Below, in pieces: positions 1 through 7,721 of a stretch of 64,000 bases of DNA. The notes beneath the pieces are model-generated. The model did not search any database and had not been told where the DNA came from. It saw only the letters and a list, made by a program, of their open reading frames with translations. The position numbers and the translations under genes are program-made. Position 1 is the first letter of the stretch; the number at the start of each line of letters is the position of its first letter. The DNA comes from Solirubrobacter deserti. Its GTDB lineage: Bacteria; Actinomycetota; Thermoleophilia; Solirubrobacterales; Solirubrobacteraceae. The stretch covers positions 310,001 to 374,000 of the forward strand of contig NZ_QPKJ02000004.1 in assembly GCF_003344625.1 (NCBI RefSeq), in the 5' to 3' direction.

Positions 1-459
1 GTGGGCTCGAAGTCGTTCACGATCACGCAGGTGGTCAAGACCGACACCGAGCACGACATCGTGGGCTCCGTGGCGCCGGCGCTCGCCGTCACGCTCGGCG
101 CGCCGTCCCCGCTGGGCGAGTTCCTGCCCGGCGTGCAGCGCGAGTACACCGCTTCGCTGCTCGCGAAGGTGACCAGCACGGCCGAAGCCGCGACGCTCAC
201 CGTCGCCGACACGAACACGGCGAACACCGGCAAGCTCGTCAACGGCACGCACGTGCTCGCGCAGCCGCTGCACGTGCGCAGCGGGACGGCGGCGTTCGCG
301 CCGCTGACGGCGCCGGTCACGCTGCGTGCGCTGGACGCGCCAGTCAGCGGAGAGGACGTGCCGGTGGAGTTCCAGCAGGCGATCGGCGAGCGCGACCCGC
401 TCCGGACCGGCCGCTACAGCAAGACGCTGACGTTCACGCTGTCGACCACGACACCGTGA
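1..459 (+). CDS. C-terminal beta-sandwich domain of a secreted-type protein, 5'-truncated
   Basis: The frame is open from the first base, so the true start lies outside the window and only the end is seen. The visible 152 residues are rich in Thr, Val and Ala with alternating hydrophobic residues, as in an extracellular beta-sandwich. They align by eye with the last ~120 residues of the tandem amidase at 37388-40855: both have an FxPGVxxEYT motif, a PLxTG/ALRTG-type motif and end in the same TFTLSTTTP-like tail. The full protein may therefore be another amidase or other secreted enzyme carrying this shared domain; its catalytic part is not visible. A perfect palindrome follows the stop. Confidence 0.7.
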   Translation: MGSKSFTITQVVKTDTEHDIVGSVAPALAVTLGAPSPLGEFLPGVQREYTASLLAKVTSTAEAATLTVADTNTANTGKLVNGTHVLAQPLHVRSGTAAFAPLTAPVTLRALDAPVSGEDVPVEFQQAIGERDPLRTGRYSKTLTFTLSTTTP

Positions 460-464
460 CGCGT

Positions 465-496
465 GTGGCCGGGCGCTCCGCGGAGCGCCCGGCCAC
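465..496. terminator. Perfect 32-bp palindrome, likely bidirectional terminator
   Basis: The two 16-base arms (left arm GTGGCCGGGCGCTCCG) are exact reverse complements with no spacer. It begins 6 bases after the stop codon of the rightward gene and lies just beyond the end of the small leftward frame at 506-694. No T-run follows, as is common in high-GC actinobacteria. Confidence 0.6.
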
Positions 497-505
497 GGCG
501 GGTTC

Positions 506-694
506 CTACGGACGCGTCAGGCCGGCGCGCGCGGCGCCCAGCCGTCGCGCCGGGCGCCGCGCGGGCGAAGCGCTGACGCGGCGCGCCGGCGTGGTCTGAT
601 CGCGCAGCCACTGGTTGATCACGGCTTCGTCGGCGCGCACGCGCGCGGACGGCGTGCTGATGCGTCGTGGTGCATTCGGGGAGAGAGGGGTCAC
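506..694 (-). CDS. Small basic hypothetical protein, divergent from TetR gene
   Basis: A 62-residue frame starting with GTG at 694. Upstream, reading leftward, AGAAGGA lies about 7 bases before the GTG, a good ribosome binding site and the main reason to accept the gene. About 84 percent of third codon positions are G or C, which fits coding but is not decisive in this background. The product is Arg/Ala/Pro rich with a short central stretch around INQWLRDQ and no recognised domain. It is transcribed away from the TetR gene at 785, and three palindromes lie between the two starts, so it may be a target of that regulator. It could still be chance. Confidence 0.4.
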   Translation of the reverse strand: MTPLSPNAPRRISTPSARVRADEAVINQWLRDQTTPARRVSASPARRPARRLGAARAGLTRP

Positions 695-713
695 AGGCCG
701 GTCCTTCTGAGAC

Positions 714-729
714 TGGAGGGGGAACTCCG
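714..729. promoter_or_regulatory. Degenerate third operator copy
   Basis: A 16-bp imperfect palindrome (TGGAGG to ACTCCG) whose centre is exactly 22 bp left of the next palindrome. It matches the consensus TGGAGG-N4-CCTCCA in the left arm and in four of six bases of the right arm. Confidence 0.45.
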
Positions 730-735
730 TTTATC

Positions 736-751
736 TGGAGGCTTGCCTCCA
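736..751. promoter_or_regulatory. TetR-type operator, perfect palindrome
   Basis: TGGAGGCTTGCCTCCA is a perfect 16-bp inverted repeat. It overlaps a possible -35 element (TTGCCT, 743-748) of the TetR gene starting at 785. Its centre is 22 bp from that of the next palindrome, about two helical turns. Confidence 0.7.
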
Positions 752-757
752 CTCTAC

Positions 758-773
758 TGGAGGCTATCCTCCA
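758..773. promoter_or_regulatory. TetR-type operator overlapping -10
   Basis: TGGAGGCTATCCTCCA has perfect 6-bp arms around CTAT and contains a plausible -10 element (TATCCT, 765-770), 16 bp after the TTGCCT -35 element. A regulator bound here would block the promoter of the TetR gene itself, so autorepression is inferred. Confidence 0.7.
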
Positions 774-784
774 CTTCAAGCGAA

Positions 785-1357
785 ATGTCCACTCCGACAC
801 GTCCGATCCTCGACATCGCCGCCCGCCGCCCGCATCGCGCGGACGCGCGCCGGAACTTCGACGCGGTGCTGGCCGCCGCACGTGAGGCGTTCGCCGCGCA
901 CGGGACGGACGCTTCGCTGGAGGACATCGCCCGCCGGGCGAACGTCGGCATCGGCACGCTCTACCGCAACTTCCCGACCCGCCAGGACCTGCTCGAGGCG
1001 GTGTACGCCGGGGAGGTGCAGGAGCTCTGCCTGGGGGCGCAGGCGGTCGCCGAGCTCGAGCCGTGGGAGGCGTTCACCACGTGGGTGGACAGCTTCGCGC
1101 GCTACGTGCCGACCAAGCTTGCGCTGCTGCAGGCGCTCAACAAGGACTCGGAGATCTTCCGGGCCTGCAAGAGCGCGATGCTGGCCTCCGCGTTGCCGAT
1201 CTTCGAGCGCGCCCAGCAGGCCGGGGCGCTGCGCCCGGATGTCGAGCTCGACGACGTGCTGCGCATGATCTCCGGCATGATCGGCTCCACCTACGCCGAC
1301 GACGCGCAGCGCCAGCGGGTGCTGGGCATCGCGCTGGACGGGCTCCGGGCCCGTTAG
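785..1357 (+). CDS. TetR/AcrR family transcriptional regulator
   Basis: A 190-residue regulator. Residues ~20-70 form the TetR helix-turn-helix domain (AAREAFAAHGTDASLEDIA, then VGIGTLYRNFPTRQDLLEAV with the typical YxxFPxxxxL pattern). The C-terminal two thirds is an all-helical ligand and dimerisation domain of the SbtR-like type, ending in MISGMIGST. The ATG at 785 was chosen because upstream in-frame codons run into the operator DNA. Three phased palindromes lie just upstream, two of them covering the apparent promoter, so it likely represses itself and perhaps the divergent small gene. The ligand is unknown. Its end overlaps the convergent acyltransferase gene by 4 bp. Confidence 0.9.
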   Translation: MSTPTRPILDIAARRPHRADARRNFDAVLAAAREAFAAHGTDASLEDIARRANVGIGTLYRNFPTRQDLLEAVYAGEVQELCLGAQAVAELEPWEAFTTWVDSFARYVPTKLALLQALNKDSEIFRACKSAMLASALPIFERAQQAGALRPDVELDDVLRMISGMIGSTYADDAQRQRVLGIALDGLRAR

Positions 1358-2115
1358 CGCTCGATCGCGGTCTGTAGACGCGCGGTGAGCTGGTCCGGCG
1401 TCTCGCCCGGCCGCGGCTGCAACGGGCGCGAGAAGGTGACCGTGGTCTTGCCGCGCCGGTTGAGCCCGCGGCCCTTGGGCATGACGAGCGCCGAGCCCTC
1501 GATGTGGATCGGGATGATCGGCACGCCGGCGGTGAGCGCGAGCTCGGCGACGCCCGCGCGGTAGCCCTCCGGGCCGGCGCCGCGGGTGCCCTGCGGGAAC
1601 AGCATGACGTTGCGGCCGTCGCGCAGGTGCGCGGCCGCCGCCGCCAGGCCACGGCGCTGCCCGCCGCCGCGGTCGAACGGGAACGTGTTGATCCAGAAGC
1701 CGGCCGCGAGCGCGAAGCCGCGCTTGCGGTAGAAGCGATCGCTCGCGGCGCCCACGACGGTGCGGCTGCGCCAGGCGTGCGGGAGTGCGAGCAGGACGAG
1801 CGGCGTGTCGATGTCGGACTCGTGATTGGGCGCGAGGATCGCGGGCTGCGGCGCGTGGACGAGGTCCTCGGCGCCGACGATCGTCGGCATCGCGACGACA
1901 CGTGTGGCCGGGAACAGCAGCGTCTGCTGCGCGATCTCGCGCAGCATCGCGGGGCGCGGCTCGCGCAGCCACGCCTGGTCCTCGACGCCGCGCTCGGACC
2001 ACGGGTCCCGCCCCGCGGACAGCGTGCGCCACTTCGTGGGCGCGGACGGGCCCCGCGCGCTCTTGTTCGAGCCGGCGAGCTTCTCCAACCGGCGCCCGCC
2101 CTGCGCGAACCTCAC
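1354..2115 (-). CDS. 1-acyl-glycerol-3-phosphate acyltransferase family protein (PlsC-like)
   Basis: A 253-residue PlsC-family acyltransferase. The hallmark blocks appear in order: APNHESDIDTP (NHxxxxD catalytic motif), GFWINTFPFDRGG (block II), FPQGTRG (block III, with Gln where FPEGTR is usual) and VPIIPIHIEG (block IV). Family members transfer an acyl group from acyl-CoA or acyl-ACP to a glycerophospholipid precursor or another hydroxyl at the membrane. The GTG start at 2115 overlaps the stop of the LarA-like gene by 4 bp (GTGA), so it is the last gene of the operon that begins at 7098. Its acceptor may be a product of that operon rather than ordinary lysophosphatidate. Confidence 0.88.
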   Translation of the reverse strand: MRFAQGGRRLEKLAGSNKSARGPSAPTKWRTLSAGRDPWSERGVEDQAWLREPRPAMLREIAQQTLLFPATRVVAMPTIVGAEDLVHAPQPAILAPNHESDIDTPLVLLALPHAWRSRTVVGAASDRFYRKRGFALAAGFWINTFPFDRGGGQRRGLAAAAAHLRDGRNVMLFPQGTRGAGPEGYRAGVAELALTAGVPIIPIHIEGSALVMPKGRGLNRRGKTTVTFSRPLQPRPGETPDQLTARLQTAIER

Positions 2116-3746
2116 GCCTCTACCTGGGCGTAGAACAGCGGCGGGCAGTGGAAGTGGGTCAGCGACGGATCGCGGCCCACGACCTGCTCGGCCATTTCGA
2201 GCGCGTCGCGCATCGTGTCGGCGCGGCGGAAGCCGAGCCGGCGGCAGGCCTCGGCGTTGCCGCCGACGAAGATCACGTCGCCCAGGTGCTGCAGGCCGTG
2301 CGCGCCCCAGTACCACATGTAGAACGGGTGCACGCCGTGGTAGGCGTAGCTCGTCCGGTACAGGTGGCGGTACCACTCGTCCTCGGCGTAGGACTTCTCG
2401 AAGCGCGCCTCGATCTCCACCGGGTCGGTGGTGGTCGCCAGCACCTCCTCGTAGAAGTCGACGTAGGAGGGATGGTGGACCGGGTGGAACTCGCGCGTGA
2501 CCGGGTGCGTGAAGATCATCACGCCGCCCTCCCGCACGAGCGGGACGCCCTGGTAGAGGTTGAAGAAGTACCCGAGCCCCATGCACATGACGAGGATCGG
2601 ATTCAGGATCGAGTCCACGTTGTACGGGCCGACGTACGGGAGGCCGGCGGTGACGATGTCGGCCTGGCCCTTGACGTAGACGGCCTGCTGGGCGGCGACG
2701 TGGTCGAGCGTGACCTCGTGCACGGGCCCGACCGCGCCGGCCTGCACCCCGGTGATGGAGTAGGGCGCCGTCGACTTGTGGAAGGCCGCGCGGCGCAGCT
2801 TCGGGTGCATCCGGTCCGTCGTGCGCTTGAGCGCGGCGAACGTCGTCTGCTCCCGCGCCGTCCAGCGGGCCTCGGGCTTGGCGAGGAAGCTCAGCGGCCC
2901 GTCGAACATGTCGTTGTTGAGCGTCGTCTCGATGTGGAAGATCGGGACGGCGGCCTCGACGATGTCGCCCTGCCGGTTGGCGCTGTTGTGCAGCTCGGAC
3001 TTGTTCGGGTCCATGAAGGACTTCGAATGCCGCATCGTGTGGACGTTGTGATGGGCCTTGACGCTGTTGTAGGTCCCGAGGCCGACCGCGACGGACTTGT
3101 GGCCGCCGTCCATCGACACGATGTTGATGTTCACGTAGACCAGCAGGTCCGACTCGGCGGCCCGCTTGGACAGCTCGACGGCTTCACCGTGCCGGGTCTG
3201 GCCGAGATCGACGATCTCGGTCGGGTCCTCGGCGTCGTGGTTGTAGAGCCGGTCGGGATAGAACTCGTCGAACACCCGCGCGCCCACGGCCCGCTTGAGC
3301 TCGGCCGGCGTCATGCGCCGGTGCAGCGCCAGCGCCGCGATCAGGTGGATGTCCTCGACGCCGGCCCGGTACGCCCGCTCGAGCACATGCTCGATCACGC
3401 GCCCGCGGATGTCGGGCAGCTTCATCGGCGGGAGCGGCAGCGAGATGTCGTCGAACGCGATCGTCAGCTTCATCCCCGGCCGCAGCAGGGAGTCCAGCGG
3501 ATCCATGCCGAGCGGCGAATCCAGCGCGGCGCAGATCGCGGCGTCGACGTCGATCAGGCCCTTCAGCGGCGGCGGCGGATAGACGATCCGGCTGCCCACC
3601 GGCAGCCGCTCGAGCCGGAACTGCTCGCCGGAGTGGAACAGCGTCGGCGGCGAGTGCTCGTGCACTTCCACGACGCACGCCTCGCGCTCGACGGCGGGCT
3701 GGCGGCGCTTGGTGCGCTCGATCATGCGGGTCGGAGCGATGCTCAT
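2112..3746 (-). CDS. Divergent LarA-family (nickel-pincer nucleotide dependent) racemase-like protein
   Basis: A 544-residue protein of the LarA/DUF2088 family, longer than lactate racemase (about 425). Compared from memory with Lactobacillus LarA, it keeps the His of ALHRRMT (His142, equivalent of His108), the NHD motif (169-171), the Lys of GGHKS (Lys217, which in LarA carries the cofactor) and a His in AHHN (nickel ligand position). The DHTRP-type motif is replaced by DDISL at 99-103, and the EPH motif holding the second catalytic His reads NIN at 206-208. Cofactor binding is thus likely but the reaction probably differs from lactate racemisation. Both ends overlap neighbours by 4 bp. larB, larC and larE for the cofactor lie at 7684-10294. 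Confidence 0.8.
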   Translation of the reverse strand: MSIAPTRMIERTKRRQPAVEREACVVEVHEHSPPTLFHSGEQFRLERLPVGSRIVYPPPPLKGLIDVDAAICAALDSPLGMDPLDSLLRPGMKLTIAFDDISLPLPPMKLPDIRGRVIEHVLERAYRAGVEDIHLIAALALHRRMTPAELKRAVGARVFDEFYPDRLYNHDAEDPTEIVDLGQTRHGEAVELSKRAAESDLLVYVNINIVSMDGGHKSVAVGLGTYNSVKAHHNVHTMRHSKSFMDPNKSELHNSANRQGDIVEAAVPIFHIETTLNNDMFDGPLSFLAKPEARWTAREQTTFAALKRTTDRMHPKLRRAAFHKSTAPYSITGVQAGAVGPVHEVTLDHVAAQQAVYVKGQADIVTAGLPYVGPYNVDSILNPILVMCMGLGYFFNLYQGVPLVREGGVMIFTHPVTREFHPVHHPSYVDFYEEVLATTTDPVEIEARFEKSYAEDEWYRHLYRTSYAYHGVHPFYMWYWGAHGLQHLGDVIFVGGNAEACRRLGFRRADTMRDALEMAEQVVGRDPSLTHFHCPPLFYAQVEA

Positions 3747-4885
3747 GCGGCGATCTCGAAGACGGTCTTCACGCGCCCGGCGCGTGCGGATTTCGGGGCT
3801 TGTTCGAGCGCCTTCTCGAAGGCGCGCAGCGGCCAGCCACGGTCGATCAGGCGGCCGGGCTTCAGGGTACGAGCGAAGCGCAGGGCGGCCGGGAAGTCGT
3901 GCTCGTAGCCGTAGGCGCCGCGCAGCTCGAGCTCACGCAGCCAGGCCGCGGCGAGGTCGGTCTTGAGCTCACCCGGCATCCCGACGAGCACGACGCGCCC
4001 GCGCGGACGCGTGATCGTGATCGCCTGCTCGATGCTCGTCCCCGACCCCACGCAATCAAGTACACGGTCGAAGCCGCCGAGCAACAGCTCGCGGCTCTGA
4101 TGACCGACCAATCTGCGCGAATGCGTGATGCGCGCGCCGTCGATGTAGAGCCGGTCGGGGGTGAGGACGTCGTCGGCGCCGAAGCGGCGCGCGGCGGTCT
4201 GTTGGCCCGCGTGCTTGGCGACGGCGATGATCGTCGCGCTCGGCGCGGCCTCGCGCACGGCGGCCAGCGTGAGCAGCCCGATCGTCCCCGCGCCGATGAT
4301 CGCGACGTTCTCGCCGGGCTGGACGTCGGCCTGGCGCGCGGCGTGCAGCGCGCACGCGAGCGGCTCCACCAGCACGGCGTCCTCGTCGGAGAGGTCGTCC
4401 GGCACGGTGTGCAACTGCGAGGCGTGCGCGACCAGCCCTTCGCTCCAGCCGCCGCCCGTCTCGCGGCAGAAGCCGGTCTGCAGGCCGGCGGACAGGTTGC
4501 CGTCGATCACGTTGCGGCACAGCGCGGGCAGGCCCTGCGCGCACTCGGTGCACGGCGGCGTCACGCCGCGGACGGCGCAGCCCAGCGCGGGTTGCACCAC
4601 GACCCGCTCGCCGCGCCGTGGCCCCGCACCGATCTCGCCCACGATCTCGTGGCCGGGGACGAACGGGGTGGACGTGAGCGTCGCCAGGTGCAGGCTCGCC
4701 TTGCCGGAGATGAGGGCGAGGTCGGAACCGCAGATGCCGGTCAGCCGCGGGCGGACGGGCAGCCAGTCCGGCCCCGGCATGCGCGGCGGGCGGACCTCCG
4801 TCAGCGCGAGCGCGCCGGCGCCGGGCAGCCCGGCCTTCTGGGCGACGTACTTGGCGAGGCTCGGCGTGTAGGTCAGCGCCTTCAT
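3743..4885 (-). CDS. Zinc-dependent MDR alcohol dehydrogenase
   Basis: A 380-residue medium-chain dehydrogenase. GICGSD supplies the first catalytic zinc Cys, VPGHEIVGEIG is the GHE zinc motif, a Cys cluster between GCAVRG and LPALCRN forms the structural zinc lobe, VEPLACALHA follows, and GAGTIGLL is the Rossmann NAD(P) motif. The family oxidises secondary alcohols, polyols or threonine, or reduces the matching ketones. It starts at ATG 4885 (ATGA overlap with the gene before) and its stop overlaps the LarA-like start by 4 bp. Coupling to a LarA relative, an enzyme class that moves a hydride at a hydroxylated carbon, suggests that it acts on the same carbon of a shared substrate; this is inference. 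Confidence 0.88.
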   Translation of the reverse strand: MKALTYTPSLAKYVAQKAGLPGAGALALTEVRPPRMPGPDWLPVRPRLTGICGSDLALISGKASLHLATLTSTPFVPGHEIVGEIGAGPRRGERVVVQPALGCAVRGVTPPCTECAQGLPALCRNVIDGNLSAGLQTGFCRETGGGWSEGLVAHASQLHTVPDDLSDEDAVLVEPLACALHAARQADVQPGENVAIIGAGTIGLLTLAAVREAAPSATIIAVAKHAGQQTAARRFGADDVLTPDRLYIDGARITHSRRLVGHQSRELLLGGFDRVLDCVGSGTSIEQAITITRPRGRVVLVGMPGELKTDLAAAWLRELELRGAYGYEHDFPAALRFARTLKPGRLIDRGWPLRAFEKALEQAPKSARAGRVKTVFEIAA

Positions 4886-7098
4886 ACGGCGGCGCGCTCC
4901 GTGCCCCACGTCTCGATCGGCCAGCGGCGGCGGCGGGCCTCGCGCGAGAGCCGGAAGTCCGGGTTGATCGCGTGCGGGTGGCCGACGAGCTCGAGCAGCG
5001 GGAGGTCCGCGAGGCTGTCGCCGTAGGCGTGGCAGTCCTTGAGGTCCACGTCGTGGTCGGCGGCCAGGCGGGCGGCGAGCGAGGCGCGGCCGTCGGCGGT
5101 GAGCGGCGGCTCGGCCAGCTCGCCCGTGAAGCGCCCAACGCGCTCGATGAGCTTGGCCGCGTGGACCTCGTCCGCGAGGTGCTGGAGCGGCTCGACGAGG
5201 AAGTCGAGCGCGCTGGTGATCAGGATCACGCGGTCGCCGCGGCGCTTGTGCTCGCGGATGCGGCGCACGGCCTCGTTCTGGATCCGCGGCTGGATGAAGT
5301 CCGGCAGCGCCTCCTCGGCCTGGCGCTTGAGCTCGCGCGCCGGGAGGTCCTTGTAGAGCTTGTAGAAGTTGCGGTTGAACGCGGTGCGGCTGCGGCGGTC
5401 CTCGATGATCCAGCTCGGGACCTTCGTCGCGGCGCCGGCGGTCCACACGAGCTTGTCCAGCTCGGGCATGTCGCGAGTTCTGAGCCACGCGTAGAAGTGC
5501 GCGACGGTCGAGTCGAGCACGACGCCCTCGACGTCGAACAGCGCGAGCGCGGGCGGGCCCTCGGGCGCGGGACGGCGGCCGGCCGAGCGCGTCTTCTTCG
5601 GGCCAGGCGCGGGCGGCACCGCGATCTTGCGCAGCGCCGGCAGGTGGACCTCGCCGATGTAGTGGTCCCAGTCGATCTCGTCGACGTCGAACCCGAAGCG
5701 CTCGCGGTCGTCCGGGTGCAGGTTGTCGAGCAGCGCGCGGGCGTTGCGGTCGTCGAAGACGCAGTCCAGCTCGCCGTACGGGCGGTAGATCTCGTTCAGG
5801 CGCTTGAGCCGGTCCAGCTTGCGCTGGTTCTTGTGGAGCCGGAGCTCGACGTCGTTGCTGCGCGGGATCGGCAGCTTGTCGACGAGCTCACGGCCCTTGG
5901 CGAGCACGCTGTTGGCGCGCTCGATCTTCGTCAGGATGTTGCCGGCCGAGGTGAAGCGCCACTCGGGCACGCTGACCGGCAGGCCGTCCTCGTCCGGCAG
6001 CGGGCGCTCGCGGAAGTACCGCGTGGTCATCTCCGCCAGATCGTGGATCGTGAACGGGTTGCGCATCCCGGTGCTGACGTTGAACACGCGCACTTCGTCC
6101 GGCGGGTGCGCGGCGGCCACCAGGCACGCGTTGGCCACGAAGTCGACGGGGATGATGTCGATCCGGATGCTGCGGTTGGCGCCGAAGCGGCCGGGGATGA
6201 TGCCCGCGCCGTAGCCGAGCATGATCGGGTCGGCGACCTTCAGCGACTCCATCCAGCCCGCGTAGGGCGTGTGCAGCGCGGACTCGACGATCGCCGGGCG
6301 CACGATCGTGAGGTGCTTCGGGTTCTTCGTGATGATCGTGCGCTCGCCGAGGGCCTTCGAGAGCCCGTAGGTGTCGCTCCAGCCGAGCGCACGGGCGCGT
6401 TCGCGGCCGCGCTCGGTGAGCTGCTCGCGCACCCACTCGTAGCGCAGGATCTCCGCGCGGGTGCCGACGGCCGGGCCGCCCGCGGGGCCGATCGCGCGCG
6501 TGGCCTCCGCGACGAAGCGGTGCTGGTGCTGCGGCAGGCGCGACTCGGCCTCGATGTCCTTGCGCCAGGCCTGGGCGGCGTCCAGCTCGGCGTTCAGGTC
6601 CAGCCACGGCTCGGTCGGCGCGGTGCCGGACGGCTTCTCGAGCACGAGCCCGGTGCGCATGCCGGCGGCGTAGGCCGTGGACACGTGGATGAAGTACGGG
6701 TCGCTGCCGGCGGCGCGGACGGCTTCCAGCAGGCGGGACGGGCCCTTGGCGTTGAGCTCGAGCGCCTCGTCGAGCGGCTGCTCGAAGGACACGGACGCGG
6801 CGCAGTGGATGACAACGTCGATGCCGGCGGGGAGCTCGAGGCCCTCGCGGCCGAGGTCGCCGCTGACGGTCTGCACGCGGCTGCCGTCGAGGCCCTCGCA
6901 CGGCCCGCTGGTCAGGATCTCGTTCTCCAGCCGCTGCTGGGCGTCACCGCGCAGGAGCAGGATCACCCGCGTGTCCGGCAGCTCGCGCAGGAGCTGGCCG
7001 AGCACGGCCTTGCCGAGGAACCCGGAGGCTCCGGTGAGCAGAACGGTCTGGCCGGCCAGCCGCTGCTGGATGAGGACGTCGTCAGGCAGAGCGAGCAC
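4882..7098 (-). CDS. Acyl-CoA reductase-like SDR fused to HAD-IB phosphatase-like domain
   Basis: A 738-residue fusion. Residues ~15-400 form an extended SDR of the fatty acyl reductase/male-sterility type: TGASGFLG at 22-29, HCAASVSF, HVSTAY and YGLSK near 244 as the YxxxK pair. From about residue 510 there is a HAD-IB domain: FDVEGV (motif I, nucleophile Asp kept but the second Asp replaced by Glu), LITSA (motif II) and YGDSLADLPLL (motif IV). Such reductases turn acyl thioesters into aldehydes or alcohols with NADPH. The start is GTG 7098, with only 32 bp and one palindrome separating it from the divergent TetR gene. It is the first gene of the four-gene operon. Confidence 0.82.
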   Translation of the reverse strand: MLALPDDVLIQQRLAGQTVLLTGASGFLGKAVLGQLLRELPDTRVILLLRGDAQQRLENEILTSGPCEGLDGSRVQTVSGDLGREGLELPAGIDVVIHCAASVSFEQPLDEALELNAKGPSRLLEAVRAAGSDPYFIHVSTAYAAGMRTGLVLEKPSGTAPTEPWLDLNAELDAAQAWRKDIEAESRLPQHQHRFVAEATRAIGPAGGPAVGTRAEILRYEWVREQLTERGRERARALGWSDTYGLSKALGERTIITKNPKHLTIVRPAIVESALHTPYAGWMESLKVADPIMLGYGAGIIPGRFGANRSIRIDIIPVDFVANACLVAAAHPPDEVRVFNVSTGMRNPFTIHDLAEMTTRYFRERPLPDEDGLPVSVPEWRFTSAGNILTKIERANSVLAKGRELVDKLPIPRSNDVELRLHKNQRKLDRLKRLNEIYRPYGELDCVFDDRNARALLDNLHPDDRERFGFDVDEIDWDHYIGEVHLPALRKIAVPPAPGPKKTRSAGRRPAPEGPPALALFDVEGVVLDSTVAHFYAWLRTRDMPELDKLVWTAGAATKVPSWIIEDRRSRTAFNRNFYKLYKDLPARELKRQAEEALPDFIQPRIQNEAVRRIREHKRRGDRVILITSALDFLVEPLQHLADEVHAAKLIERVGRFTGELAEPPLTADGRASLAARLAADHDVDLKDCHAYGDSLADLPLLELVGHPHAINPDFRLSREARRRRWPIETWGTERAAV

Positions 7099-7112
7099 CG
7101 TACCAGTCGTCT

Positions 7113-7130
7113 CTACTAACGTGTCAGTAG
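7113..7130. promoter_or_regulatory. TetR-type operator between divergent genes
   Basis: CTACTAACGTGTCAGTAG is a near-perfect 18-bp palindrome ending right before the ATG of the TetR gene at 7131. It contains TACTAA, usable as a -10 rightward, and on the other strand TTAGTA, usable as a -10 for the operon at 7098. One bound repressor could shut both promoters. Confidence 0.65.
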
Positions 7131-7721
7131 ATGCCCTCCCGGGCCCGAATCCTGGAAGCCGCGCGCAGCGAGTTCGCGCTGCACGGCCAGTCCGCCCGCC
7201 TGCAGGACATCGCCGAGCGGGCCGGGTTGACGCACCCCACGCTGCTCTACCACTTCAAGTCCAAGGAGCGGCTCTACGCCGCGGTCATCGAACAGGCCAT
7301 GGAGGACTGGGCGCTGATGACGTCCGAGGTGGTGGCGGTGGCGCCGGTCGGGTTCGACCGGGTCGCCGCGCTCGTGCGCGCGGGCATGGAGTTCTTCGCC
7401 ACGCACGCCGACTTCGTCGTGATCTGGCGCCGCGAGGCGATCGAGGGCGGCGGGCGGCTGGAGGACGCGATGGCCGAGCACATGCGCCCGTTCCTGGAGC
7501 GCGCGATCGCGTTCCTGGAGCGCGAGATGGCCGCCGGACGGCTGCGCGAGCACGACCCGGGCGAGCTGATGCAGATCGTCTACGGCGCCGTCTCCACCTA
7601 CTTCTCGGACGCCGGCTTCCGCGCGCGGCTGTTCGGCGGCGACCCGACGTCGCCGGCGGAGCGCGAGCGCTTCGGGGCCGCGCTCACCGCGATGTTGCGG
7701 GACGCGCTGGCTCCACGTTGA
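7131..7721 (+). CDS. TetR/AcrR family transcriptional regulator of the LarA-like operon
   Basis: A 196-residue regulator. The N-terminal helix-turn-helix (ARILEAARSEFALHG, LQDIAERAGLTHPTLLYHF, KERLYAAV) is typical of TetR. The C-terminal ligand domain has no specific signature I recognise. The start codon abuts an 18-bp palindrome, so the transcript is probably nearly leaderless. Position and operator make it the likely local repressor of the acyl-reductase/ADH/LarA-like/PlsC operon and of itself. The effector may be an acyl compound or the operon product, but nothing in the sequence tells. Its last 38 bp overlap the end of the convergent larE gene. Confidence 0.9.
   Translation: MPSRARILEAARSEFALHGQSARLQDIAERAGLTHPTLLYHFKSKERLYAAVIEQAMEDWALMTSEVVAVAPVGFDRVAALVRAGMEFFATHADFVVIWRREAIEGGGRLEDAMAEHMRPFLERAIAFLEREMAAGRLREHDPGELMQIVYGAVSTYFSDAGFRARLFGGDPTSPAERERFGAALTAMLRDALAPR

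Noticed and set aside
7684..7721. Misplaced ends of the TetR and larE genes because they overlap by 38 bp
   Set aside because: Both frames keep family-like sequence nearly to their stops, and convergent overlaps of similar size recur throughout the window.
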